Both the position numbers and the translations under genes were made by a program. From Glandiceps talaboti (lineage: Eukaryota; Hemichordata; Enteropneusta; Spengelidae), in the NCBI RefSeq assembly GCF_964340395.1, contig NC_135567.1:5793399-5857398 (forward strand): a stretch of DNA of 64,000 bases, written 5' to 3'. Position 1 is the stretch's first letter. Each line of letters starts with the position of its first letter. Shown here piece by piece: positions 1 through 10,535 of this stretch. Below the pieces are notes generated by a model, which worked only from the letters and a program-made list of their open reading frames with translations, was not told the DNA's origin and made no database searches.

Positions 1-380
1 AGTATGGTGATAAGTTATTCAGTAGTAGCCCCATGTGCGTAGACACCACCATTTTGTCAAGTTGCATTACAGTAACCAGAAAAGCTGCTTGCTGTTGTTA
101 ATATGTTAGAGTTTTCTATGTGTCGTGTCATGTGAGTGATGTAACAGTCCTAAGTTGGAAGCTTCTTGCTATTGTTTTTCCTGTTTTAAGCTGTTTACTT
201 CACTACCGACGTTTTCACTCAACCTGTCCTATTTTTAACTTTGATGTTTCCTATGTTATTCAAATGTGCAATTGATCCAGTAAATAAGTTCCTATCATTT
301 TCAATGTACAGGGTACTATACCACTACAATTCCACGAGTATCTGCACTAACCCTGAATTATTACTTATACCAGACCAACC

Positions 381-557
381 ATGTCTCTTGCAATGTCCCG
401 ACCAATGAGAACAAAGAAATCTCCACAAATTTACACTCCTTCAAAATCAAAATATGTTGCCGGTAACAGAACTAACACCAACTATTCACTGAATACCAGA
501 AAAACCATTACCAAGAAAAATGAAGCAGCTTCAAGAGTATTACATTGTGAAACTTAA
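381..557 (+). CDS. Small basic ORF, possibly a terminal exon; doubtful
   Basis: This is a 58-codon frame from ATG (381) to TAA (555-557). The previous in-frame stop is at 354-356. The product is rich in Lys, Arg, Ser and Thr (begins MSLAMSRPMRTKK) and has no hydrophobic segment. I do not recognise the family. The unusually even composition and the presence of an initiator are the only support. It could be the last exon of a gene entering from the left or simply chance. No polyadenylation signal is evident just downstream. Confidence 0.2.
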   Translation: MSLAMSRPMRTKKSPQIYTPSKSKYVAGNRTNTNYSLNTRKTITKKNEAASRVLHCET

Positions 558-832
558 ATAATTGGAGGTGGTGTTGTACTAACTTTATCTGCTGCTGCAT
601 GTGAGCTCATAAAGAACTGTTTTGTTGACTACTATAAAGATAAACATACTACAATGCATTCAAAGATATAAAATAACGGTCTTGAAAGTGAACGTCCTCT
701 GTCAATTAAAGCATGTCCACTCTTCAGAATCAACATATATCACACAACATCAACATCATTATGATAAACGGAAGCAAAATAGACAAGTTCCTAGTTAATG
801 ATCTCCATCATTTTTTATCCTGATTGAAAGGC

Positions 833-871
833 GTGGGCATGGGCTATATCTGAACTGGCGCCCATGCCCAC
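833..871. repeat. Perfect 12-bp hairpin
   Basis: GTGGGCATGGGC at 833-844 is followed by a 15-nt spacer and its exact reverse complement at 860-871. The arms are GC-rich in an AT-rich setting. Function is unknown; it may be the core of a small fold-back element. Confidence 0.6.
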
Positions 872-1556
872 ACCGTTTCACTAAGTGAGTTACACAGCCA
901 AACAAAAGCGACCTTACATTAGCATCGAATGAAACTACAATCAGTCACAGACAGGCAGTTGTCAACGTTGTAAATGTTTCAACTGTAAACAAATTCAGTG
1001 ATTGTATTAGTATATTTAAAGGTAATTTGATGCTACCTCTATACATTTCGTCTTAATACCATGTAGACGTGTACATACATGTTATAAGGATGAACGCAAA
1101 CTCTGTAATACATGTGTTATAGATGCTCATGAAACAGAACGTCTAGGGGATACACAGACAGTTTATAGTGTACGGAACGCAACGCAATGCAAAGCGACCA
1201 GAATTTTCATGATAAGGACAATGCCCTTTTCTGAGTTCATATAACACAACTGTGGCAAATATTTCTATGAATCGAACAATACTTCATGACTACGTTCGAG
1301 AAGAAGAGTACTACAGAGAACGTGTAAACGTTTGCTGAAATAAACATGAACACTACGTGAACACTTCATAAGCAAATGTGAATATTTCCATACTACAATT
1401 ATTACTAACTTTCTATCCAACGCTGAAGAAATACTACATAAACATTTACCAATCCACATCCACAAAGGAACATTAACAACAAATATGACACAACTTGTTC
1501 TAGACTTTACTAAACTATAGGAAATAAATAAATAACTACCTGAAACAGATCTTTAA

Positions 1557-2650
1557 CAAGCGACCTATCGGTCAGAATAGCTCCGCTGTTTTGTTTTTTT
1601 TGTTTGTTTTTTATTTTGGTAACATGTAGAAGTGGTTCAGTTCTTCAGCTCTTCACTATGCAGTTTTGTTTTAACGATGTAATAAAGTGGTTAGTGATTT
1701 CATATGATGTCTCACTATAAAACACATTTTACACAGAAGTTGGTAATGTATTGTACTTTTATACCATAGTCACCATTTTATAACAAAAATCTACTGTTAT
1801 GAAAAATTGCACAAAGTCTCAGAAAAAAATGACTGGGAAATGCACACAAGAAAAAGAAAAAAAGAGGATTTTGAGGTTGGCTATAAATAATTCCAGTGTC
1901 TTACAGCTTTAACCTTGGAATATTTTTAATGATGAATGAAATAACTTGGGGATCTAAAATAATTTTGAGGCAATTCGAATTTCAATTTTCTAACAAATTT
2001 ACCAAGTCAACAACATTCACCTTGTACTAGTTGTAGTAGACATAATATCGTCTGATATTTTAATTTACGGAGTTTCTTATGACCGGCGCCTGTCAGCAGA
2101 CTCTGCCAGTTTTTTTCACCATTCCATTGTATTTAAACCTTATACTTGATATTTTTGCAATATTTATAATTCTCAACAAAATACCTCAACATGCCTCACC
2201 TCGCTCGTACTTAAAGCAGTCCCGGTATGATCACTGACTAGTCGTGCTTGCATACGGAGTAATCCGGGACTCGATTCTGACAATTGTCCCTACTATTTGT
2301 TTAGAGTCAAGTCAGCAATATAGACTCGTGCACCGCCTGTCGTATGTAAGCAGGGCTAACCACTGGCATGACCAGAGAGAACCTTTTCGGCTTTACATGT
2401 AAAACGGGGAAAGATACGAAAAATATAATGCAAAGTCTGAAGCCAAATTAAAGTTGTAATTATTTTAATTATTTTTACTTGCCAAATATTTGCATTTTGG
2501 AAATGGCAAGACACGTTCATGTCGTATAACTTTACATGTAAACTGTCGGCCAATAAACAAAGTTTGGTCGATTCACAGTCGGCAGTGAGACTGCTCTTGC
2601 ATAACTGCAACCGCATTCCTTAGCCGAGTTGTCTTCATTCTGGTTCACTG
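1557..2650 (+). repeat. Left half of the long dispersed direct repeat
   Basis: It is collinear with 61842-62945 and has scattered substitutions and small indels (for example an extra AGGCATGCC-containing stretch in the distal copy near 62900). It ends at TTCACTG. No coding capacity is evident. Confidence 0.85.
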
Positions 2651-2939
2651 ACAGTGAGGCCAATGTGTGAAATTGTGTATATTTAGACGATCATGGATTT
2701 TTCAAGAGGGAAAAAACACTAAGACATTATCTAAACCCCACTGTTTTTTGTATTTTGGGAAACAACTAATATGAGGTTATATTCGCATATAAATATTGTA
2801 ATTCGAAATAATGTGATGGATTTTAACGATTTGTGAAAGTGCCAAGTTGTGCTGTGAAACGGGGCCGCGAAATTGCGCGTATGTAAGGAAGCGCCCTCAA
2901 GTTGTCTCCATAAAGACGAAAGAAAATATTTGATGACAT

Positions 2940-3136
2940 ATGGCGGCGTTGCCGTTTGTTAACAATAACACATGTTTTTTGATTGGTTGGCGAAAGCTCA
3001 ATTTATGTCGTAAGCCAATAAAAATTGTCGAAACATAAGTTTATGGCTAGCAAGAGTTTGTGCTGAACGATTTCTGTTGTCTGCATCTGGGAAGTGTTAC
3101 TGGCGCCCTGTATTTGCTTACACGTATTGATTATAG
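2940..3136 (+). promoter_or_regulatory. Putative promoter and non-coding first exon of the 4564-8709 gene
   Basis: Two CCAAT boxes in opposite orientation (ATTGG at 2982-2986, CCAAT at 3015-3019) lie about 120-150 bp upstream of a strong splice donor, ATAG|GTAAGT, at 3136/3137. CpG-containing sequence (GGGGCCGCGAAATTGCGCG, around 2860-2880) lies just upstream. No clear TATA box is visible. The arrangement fits a compact RNA polymerase II promoter with a short 5' untranslated exon. The transcription start is not determined. Confidence 0.4.
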
Positions 3137-4546
3137 GTAAGTAACGTCTCATCTATTTTCAAATCGTCAAATCTTTTAACATCATAATAAAGAAGTAGTG
3201 TTTATCAATTTGTGCAAGTTTCGTTGAAATTAATAGAGAAATCGCTTCTCGCGACCATATTTTCTGAACGTGCATATTTTGTATTACGAACATATTCAAG
3301 ATGCCAAGTAAACGTCCCGTGCATATACACTCAAGTACTGATTTTTTGTAATTATTGCAATCGAATGCTAATCGCGCTAGCACATTAAAGGTAGGGTAAT
3401 CATCTGATCGCATTGATATATATTTTTAGGCATGTCACTTTTGCGATATTATTTTTTTTTGTACATAAAATGTGTACATAATTATACTTCATAGTCACTA
3501 AGGCCAGTGAAATTAAATTCTTCGCTGTGTTCACGTTGTCGATCTGGCCCGACCTTTTCATTTCACAAAATATTTCCACTCTTATATTCACGTTTGGCAT
3601 CTGACATGTTACAAAGCTTTCAAATGTTTATTTTATTTCTTTTTATTTTATTTTCATGTTCATATATTATGACAAAAGTAACTGTCTTTCAATAATTTTT
3701 TTAAAAAGTACTGAGGTTCAATTTCAGTGCCAACTTGCATCAGTGATTTTGTCAATGTTTATTCAATTTGTTTCCCTAAATTGGTTATGTTTAAGGATAT
3801 AGTGTAGTAATGCTATTCTCCTATAAACCATGCATGTCCATGTACATGTCTTCAAATAAGAAATATTTTGGGACAGCCTATTACCACGTTCCATGTTCAT
3901 GAAAATGACACATTTATGAAAGTATAAAAAATATGATAACGCAGATATTTTTAAAAACTCCAATGATTAAATATAAACATTTGTTTGTATAGAAAGGAGA
4001 ATCAACTCTAAAGTGTCGTAGGTAGGGGTGGAATACTATGGTAGCTGACTCCATTATGCTTAACACCAAATATGTTGTCCGTTTGTTCATAATGCTGTAC
4101 TGTATATCTTAGAGTTTCATAATTACTTTGCATTTCACTATATGCCCTTTAATTTGGCTGTTTGTAATTAGCCCTCTAAAGCTGTGGAGGCTGTAATAAC
4201 ACTGTTGTGGTTAAAATTGAAAATAAATACTGAAAATGACCAAACAACAAGTTAATCAAGTGAATTGGCTTGAAGATTGAATGCAGTAGAATGTGAAATG
4301 TGGTTTAGGCTGTCCAAAATATGTTTGACAATTTATTGAACTCAAATATATAATGTATAATTAAATATTATGAATTTTAGCTCACAGTGAAAAAAAGCTT
4401 TTAAATTACCTTCATCTTACTTTGTCTGTTTAGTATTATTTGTTGAAATGAGAATAAACTTCAACAATTGTTATGCTTCTATAACAATGTTTTATTTGTA
4501 AACAATTATGGTAATTATATAATTCTCTTGTGATTTTTCCCAACAG
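3137..4546 (+). other. Putative 5'-UTR intron (1,410 nt)
   Basis: The donor GTAAGT at 3137 matches the metazoan consensus. The acceptor is a T-rich tract ending CAACAG at 4541-4546. The ATG of the long gene follows at 4564, 17 nt into the second exon. The intron carries an inverted partial copy of that exon (3981-4110). The splicing assignment is inferred from consensus sites only. Confidence 0.45.
3981..4110 (-). repeat. Inverted copy of the exon start, inside the intron
   Basis: The reverse complement of 3981-4110 matches 4545-4695 along its whole length at roughly 95% identity by eye, apart from about 16 nt present only in the coding copy (around 4588-4604). The match covers the splice-acceptor AG, the ATG and about 40 codons. 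On the exon side it stops within one or two bases of the predicted acceptor. An unspliced transcript could fold into a stem of over 100 bp with a loop of about 435 nt spanning the start codon. Confidence 0.85.
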
Positions 4547-4563
4547 ATATACAGTACAGCATT

Positions 4564-7500
4564 ATGAACAAATTCTATGCAGGCATCAAGGACAACATAT
4601 TTGGTGTAAAGCATAATGGAATCAGCTACCATAGTATTCCACCCCCTTACCTACGACACTTCAGAGTTGATTTTGCTATCCGTACAAACAAGTGTTCTCT
4701 ACTACCATGTCGTCAAATCACTAATAGAGATTATCTTTCTCTATACATGACATGGAAGAAAGTATGCACATACCAAGGTTACTGCATCAGTGTAGATGGC
4801 ATGATACCAGTTCATACAAACAAAGTACTGCCAACATGGTGTAAACATTTCTTAAATATAGACAAACAACACAATGCTGTAAAAGCAAAAGGTGAACGCC
4901 TGCTAAGTGATTTTAAACGACTGGTCCATAACAACAATAGCAGAGTGGATAGAAGTGGTGCTTTGTCATCGTTTGAAGCACTACAACATTTGCTAAATAG
5001 TACACTATGTTGGCAACCAAGAAAGGGAACAGAGAATGTAAACTGTACAGTTTCTGGGCCAAGTTTGGAAGTCACTAATGTTGCTGATGAATCTGGGAAA
5101 TCTCAATGTGCACCCTCCCCCTACGCAAGATACTTACCTGAACCAATACCAATACTTGCTGACATTCCACCTCCCTACCAACCCAGCCTGCCTTCCAATG
5201 AAGCTTGAAGTCTATATGCATAATAAAATGTCACCTCCCACTTATGAGGAAGCAATGTGTAAAGAGAAAAGAAGACAGATCCAAGTGTGTACAGTAGACA
5301 GCAAAGAAAGACATTGGAAGAAAAAGTATGATCAGCTTAGAAGATGTGTCAATGTTCGAACAAAAGATGCCCTTACTCTGAAGAGAAAAGCAGAAGAAAC
5401 TCTTGCTACCACAACGGAAGCAATGAAACAAGTCCATAACATGTCAAAAAAGAAAATAGAAGAATCTAGAGAAAGAGTAGAAGCAGCAAACAAAATGGTG
5501 GAGCTAGAAAAAAGAAAAACACAAGATACAGTCACTCAATGTATAGAAGAGAAACTCATGCTTGTAAAAACAATGGAACTCAAACATGACATTGAAAAAC
5601 AAGCTGTAGTCAAAGACATGGAGCAAACATTGATGAAGGAAAAGCAGACACTCTTAAAGCAATGTGAGAAAAATGATGACAAGCATTACAAAACAATACA
5701 ACATCTCCACAAACAACTAACATCGGAGAAGCAGCATATAGAAAAGTGGAAAAATACAGCAGAAACCATGATGGATATAGCAAATGAAAAAGAAACAAAA
5801 TGCAAGAGAGTTGAAAACAAAGCAAAGAAGATGACTGCACTTGAGCAGAAGGTCTTGCGGAGAGATAAAAATATCAATACATTGAGAGATAGACTTAAGA
5901 AAGCTGAAGACAAAGAAGCAAATAAGTTATTCTATGAAGGTATAATCAGTGAACTGAATAAACAGATGAGAGAGAAAGAAAGTAGCGAAGAAATGCTAAA
6001 GAAACAGATTGAGAAGTTACTGACTCTGGAAACGAAGATGAAAAATGGTTTGTACAGAACTGAAATTCGAATGACATACTACCATCTCCTCACCCTTGGA
6101 GTGTCTGCAAATGTAATAGAACCTGTCGTACGAACTGTATTGAGTAATTTGAGTCCTGTAGATATAAAATCAACGTCCCTACCAAAACGAAGTACAGCTC
6201 AACGTATGAAAATGGAAGCAGGCTGTCTTGCTAGCATACGTGGTTTGGTTGAGTGGAATCAACGAGATAACAAAAATGTTGGATACCAAACTGACAAAAG
6301 TCCAAAATGTCAACTTGAGTGGTTGTCCCATAAAATAGTTCTCTCCCCAAATGAAGAAGAAAGCCAGACAGGGAAACAGACAGTTTTCACACTAGGTTTA
6401 ACCCCAGTAGCTGGTGGACGTTCAGAGGACACTTTGGACAGCTTACGCCAGCATCTAGCAGATCTTGCCCGTCTTGCTAAGGACATTGGAATTACCAACC
6501 CAGATGAAATATACACACTTTCTAATATCCAATCAAAAATGTCTGATCGTGCTGCCACTGAAGTGAAATTAACACTTGAGGCTTTTGATTGATGAAAAAA
6601 AGAAGGCCATATCAGACTGGTATGAGTTATCAATTCAAGAGCAAGTTGACAAATCATACATCCATGCTTTTACGTGTGCAGCCCACAAAGTACATAATAC
6701 AGCTGAAGCATTGTCAAGGGCAGTGGTCAAATACCTATGGTCAGAAGCCAATGTTCAAACTGACAACAGAACACAAAGAAGACTAACTGGAGGGCGGAAA
6801 CACATTTATGAATGTGATAAACTGTTATGTATGGAATCGAAAAAAGAATATGCTAGAGGGAAAGAATATAAATCATTCTGTTTAGCCAATGATGTCAACT
6901 TAGATGGAGACCTTTTCCAACCAATAGTTGGGTCAAGATACTTAGTTTACTTTCACAACGCTATTCCTACATATTGTGCTCAAGAAATCGTCAGAATGTT
7001 CCTTCTTGAAGTTCGTGATGTAAAAGGCAGTTGGAATAGATTGGAAAGCAGTGTCTATGAAGGGTACTTTGACAACAAAGTCCTGGCTGAGCAGAGGGCA
7101 TATGCTATTTTGCATTATGAAGTGTTGCTGCCACTATTGAAGAAGTCTAAAAGTGCAGACAATCCACTTGCCATGAATGACTTCTATGTACATGCAACTG
7201 AAAAACTGAGAAGATGGTCATCTGATGCTGATGGACTCTTTGTAGGTTCTGAGACATTATGGCCGGATAGCCATTGTGCCAAACTTGATTCATACATGGA
7301 AAAAATCAGGGAACAACATGAAACAGATGGACTAGTCAAAGTACTCCTGAAGTTGTGTTGTCAAGCTGGTTTTGAAAAACTAAAACTCCATGCTAGAGAA
7401 CATCTACATGGTGGTGAATTTAGTAACCCTTACCGGAGCAACTAATGATGAGTGCAAAAGTGACTTCGGTCAACTTGATCAACAATATCGTGTTGCACCG

Positions 7501-8147
7501 TCCAGCAACCCACTGTCTTTGTCAAGTATTGTCAGAGCAAAGCGAGATCATGCTTCACTGTGGATACAAAACCAAAATCCAACTGACCAACAACAAATAG
7601 TGAATGCATCTGTGAAGGAAGCAAACTTCCCTCGACAGAAATATGGTAACAAGGATGCCCAATGAAGGAGACTTTATGAGGAGAGGGAAGTACACAACAC
7701 AAAGAAGAGACAGAAGATTAGAGAGAGTAGAGCACGTAAAACAGCAAACAGAACCAAAAATGTTGAGAAATTAAAATCAGGGACACTAATTACACACTGT
7801 CACAGGATTGGCCAACTAAATAGTAAGGAAGTACAAGAACAGATACAACTGTGGGTCACTCTGAGAGATGAAGATAAGCTCACAACCAGAGACTTTGCTG
7901 CATTGGATGGGCGTAGTAAAGTAAAGGATAAGAAAACAATTCTCAAGAAACTCATTAGAGCAAATAAGGACATACAGAACACAATAACAGATTTAGCCAT
8001 GGCGGGCCAAAGTGGTGTGCACATGGATGACCTTTCAAGTTCTTCTTCTGATGACATGGACATACCCCTTTCTATGCATGTACCTCTTGCTACACTATTT
8101 GAACAAACAATGTGCCGTCAGTCTCATGTAGGAGTTGAAACTTTGGT

Positions 8148-8191
<44 letters not shown>

Positions 8192-8303
8192 GTGATGATG
8201 ATGTACCTCTACATACATTGAAAAGTACCTCAAGTGTAGATGTTGATGAAAACTTGGATTTACCCCTAGCTCAATTGCATAAAACAGCAAACAGAAGTGA
8301 CGG

Positions 8304-8339
<36 letters not shown>

Positions 8340-8477
8340 CAATGTACCTCTACATATATTGAAATGTAAATCAATTAGTGTAGGTGTTGATGAAAATATG
8401 GATTTACCCCTAGCACAATTACATAAAACAGCAAACAGAAGTGACTGTGACAGTGATGATGATGATGATGATGATGA

Positions 8478-8513
<36 letters not shown>

Positions 8514-8709
8514 CGATGGCAATGTACCTCTACATATAGTGAAATGTAAATCAAGTGTAGATGTTTTAAAATTTCATGAAACAGCAAACAGAAGTGACAG
8601 TGATGATGAAATGGATTTACCATTGGCCAAACTGTCTCGCAAGATAAACAGTGCTGACGAGGATGAAGATATGAACATACCACTTTCTAAACTGAACACT
8701 CTGCCATAA
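4564..8709 (+). pseudogene. Decayed long gene: PPxY motifs, coiled coil, DDE-like core, acidic repeat tail
   Basis: Five overlapping frames read as one protein of about 1,380 residues, broken by frameshifts near 5200, 6590 and 7430 and by one in-frame TGA at 7663-7665, after which the same frame stays open to 8706. Order: an N-terminal domain I do not recognise (4564 to about 5060); PPxY motifs PPPY at residues 26-29 and 202-205 and PPTY at 5232-5243, which are WW-domain ligands; a Lys/Glu-rich coiled coil (about 5250-6050); then a region resembling an RNase H-fold transposase core. Candidate metal ligands are Asp in YQTDKS (6293) and Asp in KMSDRAATEV (6545), followed by C-x2-H in FTCAAH (6675-6686), as seen between the second Asp and the Glu in several DDE superfamilies. 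The final Glu is not assigned. A basic stretch (7666-7900) precedes the acidic repeats. The TGA could be a decayed CGA. The start was chosen as the first ATG after a good acceptor. Transposase identity is an inference. Translational recoding, or sequencing errors in a live gene, are alternatives. Confidence 0.7.
8130..8640 (+). repeat. In-frame tandem repeats of poly-Asp plus an xPLxxL motif
   Basis: This coding segment repeats a unit of about 45-60 residues: an Asp run, then NVPLHIL, a Ser/Val stretch, DENMDLPLAQL and HKTANRSD. The Asp runs (8149-8190, 8305-8340, 8455-8512) are nearly pure GAT, except that the third changes abruptly from GAT to a block of GAC codons. Acidic DDxPLxxL-type motifs also precede (DIPLSMHVPLATL) and follow (MDLPLAKL, NIPLSKL) the array. 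The pattern suggests trinucleotide slippage plus unit duplication in an acidic tail. Confidence 0.85.
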
Positions 8710-9380
8710 GTGTGCTAACATTTAACTGGGATATCACTCATTCACAACTCATACCATACCCTGCAATTGTTTTTTTAATTGAAATATGTGAAAAGAATGA
8801 AATATTGACATTGATACAATTTTAGTTGATAAATGAAGTTTGATGGCCCTTAAAAACACACAAAAACCAACAAGTTACAGTTAAATACAGTTGACAGTGA
8901 ATATTGAACATCTATAGTGGCCATGTTAAAACTACAAAACAATTACAAGTTTGTTGACAATATACTGGGCTAAACATGATAAACGATGATAACTGAACTT
9001 TGAACCCACAAAAGGTGACACTTATAAATGAAGTAATGTGGGTGAACTGAATGTTGTAGAGTAAATATCTACAGTGGTCATGTAAAATCTACAGAATCTC
9101 AAATTTGTTTACAATATACTGAGTTGAAAATGTCCTCAATTTATATAAATTTGCACGAATATATTTGGAGCTTACAATGAACTTCGAACTCCCTATAGGC
9201 AACATTGTGAAATGCATATTATAGATGAACTGAAAAGATTAATTTTATTTTGTACATACATTGACATTGACTATATACAGATACTCAAATTTGTAAATGA
9301 TATACTTTGGGTAAACTCTTTTAATGAAGTTGCATAGTAATATTTACAAGCACAAAATTGAATTTCCGTATCTACTCTCT
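8710..9380. other. 3' flank of the broken gene, no gene seen
   Basis: AT-rich sequence with loosely repeated phrases (for example ACAGTGGTCATGT and AATATACTGGG/AGT variants around 8920-9130), suggesting an old degenerate tandem duplication of roughly 150-180 bp. No canonical AATAAA lies close to the stop at 8707-8709. Confidence 0.4.
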
Positions 9381-9980
9381 CCATTTTCTCCATGCATTTC
9401 AATGGGAAATCCCATAATATGCTTAATTTGCATAACATTTGTGGTCCTTTATGGTGTCATTTGTTTTGTAGAAAGTAATTATGTAATGTGAGTAGGTTAC
9501 TTGGCTTGATTTTGCCATGCAATTCATTTTAACACCCATTAATTCATTTTCACCTATTCCTAATGCATTTCAATGGGAAATCACATAATATGCTTAATTT
9601 GCATGTATTTGCATAAAATTTGTGGTCTTCTATGGTGTCATTTGTTTTGTAGAAAGTAATTATGTAATGTGAGTAGGTTACTTGGCTTGATTTTTCAATG
9701 CAATTCATTTTAACACCCATTAATTCATTTTCACCTATTCCTAATGCATTTCAATGGGAAATCACATAATATGCTTAATTTGCATATATTTGCATACAAT
9801 TTGTGGTCCTCTATGGTGTCATTTGTTTTGTAGAAAGTAATTACTAGTATGTAATGTGAGTAGGTTACTTGGCTTGATTTTGCCATGCAATTCATTTTAA
9901 CACCCATTAATTCATTTTCACCTGTTCCTAATGTATTTCAATGGGAAATCCCATAATATGCTTAATTTGAATAAATTTGC
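9380..9980. repeat. Tandem repeat, units of about 171-187 bp
   Basis: The phrase ATGCATTTCAATGGGAAATC recurs at about 9392, 9563, 9744 and 9931. It is followed each time by the same block (TTTGTGGTCC, GTAGAAAGTAATTATG, GTTACTTGGC). Units differ by small indels. It lies inside the 7.9 kb segment that is missing from the distal copy. Confidence 0.9.
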
Positions 9981-10535
9981 ATAATTGTAACTTGATAGTT
10001 TATCAAAAAGAGGTTTTTTAGCAATAAATATCACTATACTATGATTTCTGACAAAAATTGAGTGCCTATCTTTGTGTTTGAAAAATTTCCATTTTTTGCC
10101 TTCAGAATTACCATTTTGTGTCAAAAATAATAAAATTAGCAGTTTTGGGGCCAAATTTTTGAGAAAATTCAAATGTGAAGAGTTGCAACTGTATACTTAC
10201 CATGTTACAAAGAAACTTTTCCACAGAAAAATTATAGTTATCCCGTTCTGAGTGAAAACATTTTTCAGAAAAGCAAGTCGAAAGTTTGGAATTTATCAGT
10301 TTTTGCTTAGTTTTGAAATATTGAGAAATTTACACTTTCTTCAGATTTGAACTCAAATTTTTTCAAAAATTACAAATTTGCCAGGCTGAATTCTGATATA
10401 ACATGTTTCCCAATGTTCCTGCCTTTTAAAATATGTCCTCAGTTGGCTGAAACAGGTCAGAATTTGTATGTCATACAGTCCCTAAAACCTTACTTTATTC
10501 AATTATCTCCAAATCTATTGGCCTTCCACAATGAC

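Larger units (their letters stand above)
1..1556. other. AT-rich stretch with no supported gene
   Basis: Apart from the short ORF at 381-557 and the hairpin at 833-871, no coding signal, RNA gene or recognisable repeat is visible. Reading frames are short and interrupted on both strands. Confidence 0.5.

Noticed and set aside
3159-3963. Short frames inside the putative intron
   Set aside because: They start at non-ATG codons in part, have AT-driven composition and no domain; the sequence is better explained as intron.
5231-6657. Minus-strand frames opposite the 5.2-6.6 kb coding region
   Set aside because: Low-complexity Ser/Phe/Leu peptides antisense to the Lys/Glu coiled coil.
8090-8683. 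Minus-strand frames rich in His, Ser or Arg opposite the acidic repeats
   Set aside because: They are antisense shadows of the GAT/GAC tracts.
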